Shown piece by piece: positions 41,079 through 48,640 of a stretch of DNA of 64,000 nt. A model generated the notes under the pieces. It did no database searches and had not been told where the DNA came from. It worked only from the letters and a program-made list of their open reading frames with translations. Position 1 is the stretch's first letter, and every line of letters begins with the position of its first letter. This DNA comes from Agathobaculum sp. Marseille-P7918 (GTDB lineage Bacteria; Bacillota; Clostridia; Oscillospirales; Butyricicoccaceae). The position numbers were made by a program, and so were the translations under genes. The DNA is taken from assembly GCF_900625105.1 (NCBI RefSeq), contig NZ_UYYD01000001.1:186001-250000 (forward strand). The letters run 5' to 3'.

Positions 41079-41096
41079 GTTGCCAAATCGTTGCCA
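41079..41096 (+). repeat. paired GTTGCCA repeats, right end (putative integrase arm sites)
   Basis: GTTGCCA at 41079 and 41090, 11 bases apart, same orientation and spacing as the pair at 31874-31891. Confidence 0.6.
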
Positions 41097-41114
41097 CAGA
41101 GGGGCTTAACCCCT

Positions 41115-41145
41115 AAAAAACCCGGTCATATCAGGCTTTTCCGGG
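41115..41145 (-). terminator. present terminator of guaA
   Basis: On the minus strand CCCGG...CCGGG is followed by TTTTTT. By the att assignment it belongs to the inserted element, which would have replaced the original guaA terminator. Confidence 0.75.
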
Positions 41146-41154
41146 CCTCTGAAA

Positions 41155-42699
41155 TCATTCCCACTCGATGGTTGCCGGGGGCTTACTGGTGATGTCATAA
41201 ACGATGCGGTTAATATGAGCCACTTCGTTTACAATACGAACCGAAATACGATCCAGAACATCATACGGAATACGCGCCCAATCGGCCGTCATGAAGTCTG
41301 TCGTCGTCACGGAACGAAGCGCCAGCGTATAGTCATAGGTGCGTCCATCACCCATTACACCAACCGAACGCATATTGGTCAGAACCGCAAAATACTGGTT
41401 CATGGTCTGCTCCAAGCCAGCCTTTGCAATTTCATCGCGGAAAATGAAATCCGCTTCACGCAAAATATCCAGCTTATCCTTCGTGATCTCACCAATGACA
41501 CGAATGGCCAGACCAGGACCGGGGAACGGCTGACGCATAACCAGATATTCCGGCAGCTCCAGTTCACGGCCCAGCTGACGGACCTCGTCCTTAAACAGCA
41601 GGCGCAGCGGTTCGATGATTTCCTTGAAATCCACGAAATCCGGCAGACCGCCAACATTATGATGGCTCTTGATGACAGCGGCATCACCTGCACCGGACTC
41701 AATTACGTCCGGATAGATTGTGCCCTGTACCAGATAGTCGACCTTGCCGATCTTTTTGCCTTCCTCTTCAAAGACGCGTATAAACTCTTCGCCAATGATC
41801 TTGCGCTTGGTTTCCGGATCGGACACACCTGCCAGTTTCCCCAGAAAACGTGCCTCGGCATCCACACGGACAAAGTTGATATCCCACTTGGCAAATGCAG
41901 CCTCTACCTCATCGCCTTCGTCCTTACGCATCAGGCCATGATCCACAAAGACACAGGTCAGCTGATTGCCGACTGCCTCTGCCAGCAGTGCTGCCGCAAC
42001 CGAAGAATCCACGCCGCCGGACAGCGCCAGCAGAACCTTGCCGTCGCCCACCTTTTCACGGATGGACTGAATCGAACGGTTTTTGTAGTCCTCCATCGTC
42101 CAGTCGCCCTTGGCGCCGCAAACTTCATAGAGGAAATTCTTGAGCATCAGCGAACCGTTCTCCGTATGGTTAACCTCTGGATGATACTGTACGCCATAGA
42201 AGCCGCGCGCCTCATCCGCAATCGCCGCAGTCGGGCACATCTCCGTATGGGCAACAAGCGAAAAGCCCTCCGGTACCTTTGCCATGTAATCGCCGTGGCT
42301 CATCCAGGAAATACCCTGCTCCGGCAGACCCTTAAACAGCTTACAGGAAGTGTCGTAGAAGGTCTCCGTCTTGCCGTACTCGCGTGCCGTATCCTCCTGC
42401 GCCGCAGTCACTTCACCGCCAAGCGAATAAGCCATAAGCTGGCAGCCATAGCAGATGCCCAGCACAGGAATGCCCAGTTCAAACAAAGCCGGGTCGCACT
42501 TGGGGGATTTTTCGTCATACACGCTGTTCGGTCCGCCGGTAAAAATAATGCCGATCGGATTCATTGCGCGGATCTCATCAATCGAGGTTTTGTAGGGCTT
42601 GACCTCGCAATAGACATGATGCTCGCGTACGCGGCGTGCAATCAACTGATTGTACTGACCGCCGAAATCCAGCACCAGAACAAACTGATGGTTCTCCAT
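41155..42699 (-). CDS. guaA: GMP synthase (glutamine-hydrolysing)
   Basis: The 514-residue enzyme makes GMP from XMP with glutamine nitrogen. The glutamine amidotransferase domain (about 1-195) has the nucleophile Cys in [10 protein letters not shown], the ATP-pyrophosphatase has [13 protein letters not shown], and the dimer domain ends [16 protein letters not shown] precedes the ATG. The last codons (GAGTGGGAATGA on the minus strand) double as the att core of the neighbouring element; the protein end is intact. Confidence 0.98.
   Translation of the reverse strand: MENHQFVLVLDFGGQYNQLIARRVREHHVYCEVKPYKTSIDEIRAMNPIGIIFTGGPNSVYDEKSPKCDPALFELGIPVLGICYGCQLMAYSLGGEVTAAQEDTAREYGKTETFYDTSCKLFKGLPEQGISWMSHGDYMAKVPEGFSLVAHTEMCPTAAIADEARGFYGVQYHPEVNHTENGSLMLKNFLYEVCGAKGDWTMEDYKNRSIQSIREKVGDGKVLLALSGGVDSSVAAALLAEAVGNQLTCVFVDHGLMRKDEGDEVEAAFAKWDINFVRVDAEARFLGKLAGVSDPETKRKIIGEEFIRVFEEEGKKIGKVDYLVQGTIYPDVIESGAGDAAVIKSHHNVGGLPDFVDFKEIIEPLRLLFKDEVRQLGRELELPEYLVMRQPFPGPGLAIRVIGEITKDKLDILREADFIFRDEIAKAGLEQTMNQYFAVLTNMRSVGVMGDGRTYDYTLALRSVTTTDFMTADWARIPYDVLDRISVRIVNEVAHINRIVYDITSKPPATIEWE
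41157..41167. mobile_element. inner att-like repeat within the guaA 3' end
   Basis: ATTCCCACTCG covers the stop and last codons of guaA and recurs as ATTCCCACCCG at 31763-31773 in the same orientation. The guaA 3' end is a known insertion site for genomic islands. Confidence 0.5.
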
Positions 42700-42902
42700 C
42701 GTTGATCTCCTTTCTCTATCATGCTTTCCTGATTAAAATTATGCCACATTCCTGCGTTTTCGGCAAGCACTTTTGTATGATTTTCCGTCTTTCGGCAAGG
42801 CTTCCGAAAGCACGCCGAAAGAACTGACAATTTTATGCATAAAGCCCTTATGTTTGGTGCATACTGCGATCAGAAAAGCTGTTTGGAAAGGGTGAACCAA
42901 CT

Positions 42903-43841
42903 TTGAAAACAGATAAAAAGCTGCTCGCTGCCGTTATTCTGCTGCCGGTAACCGTTCTGTTTATGGCAGCAGCTCTCGCCTCCAGCCTGACAACCGCGTC
43001 CGCTGCCGGCAATGTCCCCATGGTACAAGCCGTGGAAGCGGAAACCTATGTGGATATTCCGATCGAAGTGGAATTGCAGGCCATGGATGCCGATAACGAT
43101 ATTGTTTTGTATCAGCTTGCGGAAGAACCCCGTCTCGGCACCGCCAAAATCGAGGGCAATGTTCTCTCCTATTCCCCCGGTGCCAAAGCAGGCAAAGACC
43201 GGTTTTCCTATACCGCTGTTGACGCCGAGGGCAATACCGCGCAATCTGCCGATATCACCATTCAGTTGCAGAAAAACCGAGCGGGCCTTACCTACTCGGA
43301 TATGGTCGGCAATCCTGCGCATTACGCCGCGCTTTGCCTTGCGGAAAACGGCATCATGACTGGCGAGAACATCGGCGGCTGCTCGTTTTTCCATCCCACG
43401 CAAACGGTAACGCGCAGCGAATTCATCGCCATGGCGGCTTCGGTTGCCGAGCTTCCCGTGGAACCAACCGAACAGACTGATTTTGCGGACGATTCCGGCC
43501 TGTCAGCTTGGTCCAAGCCGTTCATCAGCACCGCTGCCGCCAACGGCTTGGTCAACGGATATCAGACTGCGGGTGGTCTTGCCGAAATCCGCGGCCAAAA
43601 CCCGATTACCCTGGCAGAGGCAAGTGTGATCGTAAGCAACTTGTTGACCGAAACCATGGACGGCCTGCAATATACGCTCGCTGAGGACCACAGTGACATG
43701 GATTGGGCGCTGGCTGCCGTCAGCAGCTTAAATCGTCTGGATGTCCTGTCCCCTCTCACTGCCATGCGGGACGACAGCGAGCCGATCACACGGCAGGACG
43801 CGTGCGAAATGCTGTATCGAACCATGTGCCTGATGCAGTAA
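42903..43841 (+). CDS. secreted SLH-domain protein with cadherin/Ig-like repeat
   Basis: The 312-residue protein has a signal peptide (about 1-35, cleavage near ASAAGN) and a beta-sandwich domain with EVELQAMDADNDIVLYQLAE and DRFSYTAVDAEGNTAQSADI, like bacterial cadherin/Big_9 repeats. Two S-layer-homology-type units follow (from about 140; YAALCLAENGIMTG, WSKPFISTAAANGLVNGY). SLH units anchor proteins to wall polymers. The start is TTG at 42903, with AAAGGG upstream. A strong terminator follows. Its role at the surface is unknown. Confidence 0.83.
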   Translation: MKTDKKLLAAVILLPVTVLFMAAALASSLTTASAAGNVPMVQAVEAETYVDIPIEVELQAMDADNDIVLYQLAEEPRLGTAKIEGNVLSYSPGAKAGKDRFSYTAVDAEGNTAQSADITIQLQKNRAGLTYSDMVGNPAHYAALCLAENGIMTGENIGGCSFFHPTQTVTRSEFIAMAASVAELPVEPTEQTDFADDSGLSAWSKPFISTAAANGLVNGYQTAGGLAEIRGQNPITLAEASVIVSNLLTETMDGLQYTLAEDHSDMDWALAAVSSLNRLDVLSPLTAMRDDSEPITRQDACEMLYRTMCLMQ

Positions 43842-43861
43842 TAACGAACTCCCATACTACA

Positions 43862-43890
43862 AAAACGGCGTGCAAAAAGCACGCCGTTTT
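43862..43890. terminator. bidirectional terminator between the SLH protein and rqcH
   Basis: A perfect 12-bp stem AAAACGGCGTGC/GCACGCCGTTTT around AAAAA, between convergent genes. Confidence 0.9.
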
Positions 43891-43893
43891 GAT

Positions 43894-45669
43894 TTATTCG
43901 ATGCGAAGTTTTTCAATCGCCTGCTCATCCGGCGTGACGTATGCCGTCTGGTAAACATGATAAATCACCATGCCCGGCTTCGCGCCGGCCGGCTTTTTCA
44001 CCTGCCGCACGGGCGTATAATCCACCGGCACGAGCGAGGACTGCCGCGCTTTGGAGTGATACGCCGCAATCATGGCGGCTTCAGTCATTGCCTGATCGGT
44101 CGGCTCCCGCCCATCCGTCACAAGAATGACATGCGAACCGTGAATTTTCTGCGTATGGAACCAGATATCGCTCTTGAATGCCGTTTTGAGCGTAAGCAAA
44201 TCATTTTGCAGATTGTTCTTGCCCGCAAAAACATCAAATCCGTCGCTCGTACGGTAATGGAACGGTTTGGCCGATACCGGCTTTGCGCGCAGTTTTTTGT
44301 TGCGCGTCTGCTTGCTCGACAAAATGCCTGTCTGGGTCAGCTCCTCGCGCAGCTGTGACAGATCGCGCTCGCTTTCCGCTTCGCCCAGCGATACCAGCAC
44401 GCTTTCCAGATACTCCAGATCCGCCCTGCCCCGCTCAATTTGCTGCGTAAGCATGATTTCCGCGGTCTTGGCCTTATTGTACATCTTGAAGTATCGCTGC
44501 GCATTCTGCTGCGGCGTCAGACGCACATCGAGGGTGATCTCGACCTCCGGGCAATCCTCTGTGTAATAGTCCACCACTGTGGCCTTATTCATGCCTTTCT
44601 CCAGCTGATACAAATTCGCCGTAATCAAATCGCCCATGCGCTTGTACTGTTCGCGATTGTGCGTGGCGTCCAGTTCTTTCTGCTGCGCCGCCAGCTTGCG
44701 TGCCAGACGGTCGCGCGCATTTGTTACAGTCTTATGCAGATCGGCCGAGCGCCGCGCCATACGCTCGATTTTTCCCTTTTTCTCATAAAACGCAGCCAGC
44801 AGCGAGGAGAAACTGTCCGCCTGCGAAACCGTCATCAGTCCTTCGTATTGCGTCACTGGCAGGAAAGTAAAATCGAACACCGCGCCGTTTTCTGTCTTGG
44901 TGAGCAGAAAAGGCTTCCATCGTTTTTCCTGCACATAGGCGATGAAATCATCATACACTTGCCCCAAGCGCTCCTGCGGCGCTGCCGAGAGCGTGCCGAT
45001 CCGCGCCGCCGCGTCACCGGTTGCACGGTAGCTCAGCTCGCGGCACAGCAGCGGCGAGAAACCCAGCAATTGTCCCAGCAGAAAGCGGTCAAGCGGCTGC
45101 TCTCCGTCCGCTTGCATGACCGCAGCCACCAATCCGGCGCCGGACAGAGAAAACGGGTCGTGCTTATCCTGCGCCGGCGGCATCCGGTAAAACAAACCGG
45201 GCAGTACCTGCCGTCTGCCGGACAGATCACCGTCAATGCGCCGCATGGCGTCAATGATGCGATTGTCCTCCCCGCACAGGATCACGTTCGAGTGCTTACC
45301 CATCAGCTCACAAATCAGGTGTTTCTTGCAGGGCACACCCATTTCGTCGGTGGTGTCCAGCTCGATCGTCAGCATGCGTTCAACCGCAGGCTGCACAATG
45401 GCAGAAATCTTTGCGCCCTGTACATGTTTGCGCAGCAGCATGCAGAACATCGGCGGAGCGGCAGGGTTTTCGCGCGCCGCATCAATGAAATGCACGCGTG
45501 CCGCACCTGCTGCGATCGAGATCAGCAGGCGCTTTGCGCCGCCCTGTCCCCGCGTTTGCAGCACGATTTCATCGCGGTCGGGTTGATAGACCTTTTCCAC
45601 GCGGCAGCCCGCCAGTGCTTCATTCAGTTCATGGGTCACTGCCCCAAGGCAGATGGCATCTAATGGCAT
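43894..45669 (-). CDS. rqcH: RqcH, ribosome-associated quality-control protein (NFACT family)
   Basis: The 591-residue protein binds stalled 50S subunits and directs alanine tailing of the nascent chain. It has an NFACT-N domain (CRVEKVYQPDRDEIVLQTRG; HLICELMGKHSNVIL), a central coiled coil (about 280-420) and the C-terminal NFACT-R domain with SDIWFHTQKIHGSHVIL. Older annotation calls it fibronectin-binding protein. AAGGAAG precedes the ATG. It ends a run of same-strand genes starting at trmK. Confidence 0.94.
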   Translation of the reverse strand: MPLDAICLGAVTHELNEALAGCRVEKVYQPDRDEIVLQTRGQGGAKRLLISIAAGAARVHFIDAARENPAAPPMFCMLLRKHVQGAKISAIVQPAVERMLTIELDTTDEMGVPCKKHLICELMGKHSNVILCGEDNRIIDAMRRIDGDLSGRRQVLPGLFYRMPPAQDKHDPFSLSGAGLVAAVMQADGEQPLDRFLLGQLLGFSPLLCRELSYRATGDAAARIGTLSAAPQERLGQVYDDFIAYVQEKRWKPFLLTKTENGAVFDFTFLPVTQYEGLMTVSQADSFSSLLAAFYEKKGKIERMARRSADLHKTVTNARDRLARKLAAQQKELDATHNREQYKRMGDLITANLYQLEKGMNKATVVDYYTEDCPEVEITLDVRLTPQQNAQRYFKMYNKAKTAEIMLTQQIERGRADLEYLESVLVSLGEAESERDLSQLREELTQTGILSSKQTRNKKLRAKPVSAKPFHYRTSDGFDVFAGKNNLQNDLLTLKTAFKSDIWFHTQKIHGSHVILVTDGREPTDQAMTEAAMIAAYHSKARQSSLVPVDYTPVRQVKKPAGAKPGMVIYHVYQTAYVTPDEQAIEKLRIE

Positions 45670-45681
45670 ATCGAATCTTCC

Positions 45682-46458
45682 TTAAACAAATTGAATGCAG
45701 TCGGCATGACGTTCGGACACCATCGTCCGCACCTGCGGGAATGCGCCGCAGATCTGCTCGGCAAATACCGCCGCGATCGGGTTTTCCGTTGGGAAATGTC
45801 CCGCATCGACCAATGTCAAGCCAATCGACTGCGCGCGCTGCATCAGATCATAGCTGCAATCGCCGATCACAAACGCATCCGCGCCCTTGGCTTGTGCGTC
45901 ATCCATCATTTTACCGCAGGCGCCGCCGCCAACCGCCACACGGCGAATCGGACGGCCGCCATCACAGAATCGCACGCCGCCCGCGCGCAAGCACTCCTTG
46001 ACATATTCCGCAAACTCCCGCGGCTGCATCTCGCGCGGCAAATCGCCCACTCGCCCGAGCATGCGGTTGTCCCCCGCTTCCATGTTGACCACATTGGTCA
46101 AAAATAATGCAGCGGCCAGCGCATCATTCACGCCGCCCCACGCGCTATCCGCATTGGTATGCATGCAGATCAGGGCAATGTCATGCTTGATGGCTGCGCG
46201 CAGCACCCGACCGGTCGCGTCGTCGGTGGTCACACGGCTGACCGAAGTGAAAATCGCCGGATGATGCGCAACGATCAGCTGTGCGCCGCACGATACCGCT
46301 TCTTCCACCACCTGTTCGGTGATATCCAACGCACACAAAGCTGCTGTTACCGGCTGGCTGCGGTCGCCGCACAGCAGACCGACGTTATCCCAATGCTCCG
46401 CCAGATCGGGGGGTGCAAACCCTTCCAGAAAGGTTAAAATATCCTGTACCGTACTCAT
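45682..46458 (-). CDS. Nif3-like dinuclear metal centre hexameric protein
   Basis: The 258-residue protein has the metal ligands of the Nif3/YqfO family: AHHPAIF, CMHTNAD and the late VDAGHFPTEN. It lacks the PII-like insert of the longer Firmicutes form. Biochemical role is uncertain. It overlaps trmK by four bases (ATGA), the usual trmK-yqfO pairing in Firmicutes. Confidence 0.93.
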   Translation of the reverse strand: MSTVQDILTFLEGFAPPDLAEHWDNVGLLCGDRSQPVTAALCALDITEQVVEEAVSCGAQLIVAHHPAIFTSVSRVTTDDATGRVLRAAIKHDIALICMHTNADSAWGGVNDALAAALFLTNVVNMEAGDNRMLGRVGDLPREMQPREFAEYVKECLRAGGVRFCDGGRPIRRVAVGGGACGKMMDDAQAKGADAFVIGDCSYDLMQRAQSIGLTLVDAGHFPTENPIAAVFAEQICGAFPQVRTMVSERHADCIQFV

Positions 46459-47144
46459 TGTAATCCCTCCAATGCCTGTTTCATCTGCATTACCAGACGG
46501 CGCTGCGCCTCTATACGCGATGCCTCCAATTCACTGGCCCGTTCCATGCCGTCCAGCGCGCGCTGTTCCCGCGTCAGCAAAACACGCAGATAGTCCTGCG
46601 CGCCGTCCGCTTGCAGCAATGCCGGGGAAAAAGCGCATTGCCACAGCGGCAGTTGTTTTTCCTCCGCGCCGCCGCGCACCGATAAGATCACATACCGCCG
46701 CCGATCCTCCCGGCACACTGTCTCACGCGTAATCTCATAGCCGTTGGCCCACAGCCACTGGCGCAGCTCATACACCATTGTCATCGGCTGGAGCAGCAGC
46801 AAATGCCGGCCTTGCGCACACCACGGAGCAGCTTGCAAGATTTCTGCGATGGTCTGTCCGCCCATGCCGGCGATGCTGACCGTATCGCACTCCTCCGGCT
46901 GCACGGCGTCCAGGCCCGCTGCAAGCCGCAGTGAAAGGGCAACACTATGTTCCGCTGCATTGCGCGCGGCATGCGCGAGCGGTCCTTCGCGAATATCTGA
47001 GCCGATTGCCGCCGTGATTTTTCCCGCAAGCAAAAGAGAAATCGGCAGCTTTCCGTGATCGGTACCCACGTCCGCCAATCTTGCATTCTGCGGGACAAGC
47101 GAAGCCAAGCACGCAAGCCGCGGCGTTAAAACCATACTTTCCAT
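46455..47144 (-). CDS. trmK: tRNA (adenine-22-N1)-methyltransferase
   Basis: The 229-residue class I methyltransferase modifies A22 of tRNA. It has the SAM motif ADVGTDHGKLPISLLL, the IAGMGGQTI motif and the C-terminal coiled coil of TrmK. It is the first gene of trmK-nif3-like-rqcH. The ATG at 47144 lies just after the terminator of the upstream gene; an in-frame ATG at 47135 is an alternative. Confidence 0.93.
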   Translation of the reverse strand: MESMVLTPRLACLASLVPQNARLADVGTDHGKLPISLLLAGKITAAIGSDIREGPLAHAARNAAEHSVALSLRLAAGLDAVQPEECDTVSIAGMGGQTIAEILQAAPWCAQGRHLLLLQPMTMVYELRQWLWANGYEITRETVCREDRRRYVILSVRGGAEEKQLPLWQCAFSPALLQADGAQDYLRVLLTREQRALDGMERASELEASRIEAQRRLVMQMKQALEGLQ

Positions 47145-47153
47145 ATTTCACCC

Positions 47154-47182
47154 AAAAAAACAGAGCCGGCATCTGCCGGCTC
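47154..47182 (-). terminator. terminator of the DUF1858 gene
   Basis: GAGCCGGCA/TGCCGGCTC, then TGTTTTTTT on the minus strand, immediately before trmK. Confidence 0.88.
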
Positions 47183-47193
47183 CGGTTTTGCTT

Positions 47194-47394
47194 TTACTCG
47201 CCCAGAAAAGCGTTCAGCTTGGCAACCAGCTCGTCTGCGTTGGTGCCGTGTACCATGCAGGCTTCCTCAATGCTCTCGCCCTGAGACGCCGGGCAGCCCA
47301 GGCAATGCATGCCGATTTCCATGAAAAACTTTGCCGTATCCAGATTGCGGTTGAGTACCTCGCCAATCGTGGTCTTTTTCGTAATCGCAGCCAT
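47194..47394 (-). CDS. DUF1858 domain protein
   Basis: The 66-residue protein is a single DUF1858 domain (TIGEVLNRNLDTAKFFMEIG, then MHCLGCPASQGESIEEAC), as found in ScdA-type proteins and attached to hybrid-cluster enzymes. The CLGC pair suggests a thiol redox or metal site. The ATG at 47394 has GGAGGT upstream. It has its own promoter and terminator. Confidence 0.88.
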   Translation of the reverse strand: MAAITKKTTIGEVLNRNLDTAKFFMEIGMHCLGCPASQGESIEEACMVHGTNADELVAKLNAFLGE

Positions 47395-47425
47395 ATTGGA
47401 CCTCCATCTATTTTTATTTGTTATC

Positions 47426-47454
47426 AGTATACCGCAAAAACGCGTATAATTCAA
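47426..47454 (-). promoter_or_regulatory. promoter of the DUF1858 gene
   Basis: TTGAAT (47449-47454), 17 bases, TATACT (47426-47431) on the minus strand, 32 bases before the start codon. Confidence 0.82.
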
Positions 47455-47501
47455 TCACAAATCCAAAAAATTTCGCCGTTTTGTGCCAGCTCGATCAAGC
47501 A

Positions 47502-47534
47502 AACAAAAGGTGTCCGGCACAGAAACCGGACACC
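47502..47534 (-). terminator. terminator of the zinc-ribbon gene
   Basis: GGTGTCCGG/CCGGACACC followed by TTTTGTTT on the minus strand. Confidence 0.82.
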
Positions 47535-47550
47535 CTTCTGTTTTTTGCAA

Positions 47551-47829
47551 TCAGCCCTGCTCGCGCATCTTGGCGAAGCACTCGCTGCAATATACCGGAC
47601 GGTCAGACTTGGGCTCAAACGGAACGCGAGCCTCGCCGCCGCAAGCAGCACAGGTAGCGGTGAAGTATTCACGCGGGCCACGAGCCGCGTTCTTGCGCGC
47701 ATCGCGGCAAGCCTTGCAGCGCTGGGGCTCATTCTGGAAGCCGCGCTCTGCGTAGAACTCCTGCTCGCCGGCGGTGAACACAAATTCCTTACCGCATTCC
47801 TTGCATACTAAAGTCTTGTCTTCGTACAT
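47551..47829 (-). CDS. zinc-ribbon protein
   Basis: The 92-residue protein has two zinc ribbons: CKECGKEF with CKACRDARK, and CAACGG with CSECF. This form is a common small Clostridia protein; it may bind RNA or the ribosome, but function is unknown. AGAGAGG precedes the ATG. TATAAT lies about 55 bases upstream. Confidence 0.85.
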   Translation of the reverse strand: MYEDKTLVCKECGKEFVFTAGEQEFYAERGFQNEPQRCKACRDARKNAARGPREYFTATCAACGGEARVPFEPKSDRPVYCSECFAKMREQG

Positions 47830-47906
47830 GGTTTTTACCTCTCTTTGATACCGTTCCCTCGGGAAACTGAAATTATATGCGCACAGGCCTTCCCGCCTGC
47901 AATCGC

Positions 47907-48506
47907 CTATTGGGGTTTGATAGCTGCCGATTTCCGCTTGATGCGCTGGATGGCATTATCCACAGACTTGATCGGTTTTTGCAGCGTTTCGGACATCTCC
48001 TCATAGGATAAGCCGTCCAGAAACAACGTCAAAACCCTCGCCTCGAACTCAGACAGGAGCGAGTAGAGCCGACGGATCAGCTCTTCCCTCTCTTCGTTGC
48101 CGATCACCAGCGATTCTGGATCACCAATCGGTGCCGTAACCCGGGTGTGCGATTCCGCAAGGTCCTCAAAAAGAGGTCGATCGATTGACACGGAACGGTT
48201 CAGCGGATCATGCTTGAGCGAAGCAGCCGCGCGCACTGCGGAAAAGATTTTCCGCATGACACACAGCTTTGCAAAGGCGCCGAACGGAGCCCCTTTCGAC
48301 TCATCATATTCGCGGATAGCTTTCATCAGTCCCAGCATACCTTCCTGAATCAAATCCTCTGCATCCGCCCCCACCAAGAAATAGGGTCGCGCACAGGTTT
48401 TCACCAGCCGGGTATACCGTTTTACCAAATCTTCCGCCGCAGTTCCGTCGCCCTGCTGCGCCATGCGGCACAGTTTTTCGTCAGAAACCGGTTCGGAGGA
48501 AAGCAT
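47907..48506 (-). CDS. RNA polymerase sigma factor of the SigH (Spo0H) type
   Basis: The 199-residue protein has sigma region 2 (AEDLVKRYTRLVKTCARPYF; DAEDLIQEGMLGLMKAIREY) and region 4 (LDGLSYEEMSETLQKPIKSV), the order and size of SigH, which governs entry into sporulation and competence. Transcription from TTGACA-17-TATAAT starts near 48528, which leaves too short a leader for the upstream ATG at 48524, so I prefer ATG 48506. No good ribosome binding site precedes either, so translation may be weak or regulated. Confidence 0.85.
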   Translation of the reverse strand: MLSSEPVSDEKLCRMAQQGDGTAAEDLVKRYTRLVKTCARPYFLVGADAEDLIQEGMLGLMKAIREYDESKGAPFGAFAKLCVMRKIFSAVRAAASLKHDPLNRSVSIDRPLFEDLAESHTRVTAPIGDPESLVIGNEEREELIRRLYSLLSEFEARVLTLFLDGLSYEEMSETLQKPIKSVDNAIQRIKRKSAAIKPQ

Positions 48507-48534
48507 TTTATTACCATTTCTCATGTCAAGACTC

Positions 48535-48563
48535 ATTATATGCGATACTTCTGGAAATGTCAA
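48535..48563 (-). promoter_or_regulatory. sigma-A promoter of the sigma-factor gene
   Basis: Perfect TTGACA (48558-48563), 17 bases, TATAAT (48535-48540) on the minus strand. Confidence 0.92.
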
Positions 48564-48640
48564 GAAATTTTTGTGAATTCTACTGTTTTGTCCCAAAAAT
48601 ACTATCGTATTTTTGTGCCGTTTGAACAATAGCTGTGTGT

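Larger units (their letters stand above)
31763..41167. mobile_element. integrative element at the 3' end of guaA, about 9.4 kb
   Basis: The segment carries a tyrosine integrase, a frameshifted excisionase, a MobC-like and a broken RepA-like gene, an oriT-like remnant, regulators and a defence cargo. It is bounded by short direct repeats matching the guaA terminus and by paired GTTGCCA repeats. The cargo at 31.9-35.0 kb is strikingly AT-rich, while the int-rep module is G+C-rich. No relaxase or conjugation genes are present, so it would be at most mobilisable, and loss of Xis suggests it is now fixed. Confidence 0.8.

Noticed and set aside
41215-42705. 496-codon plus-strand open frame opposite guaA
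   Set aside because: Antisense shadow of guaA without start signals or domains.
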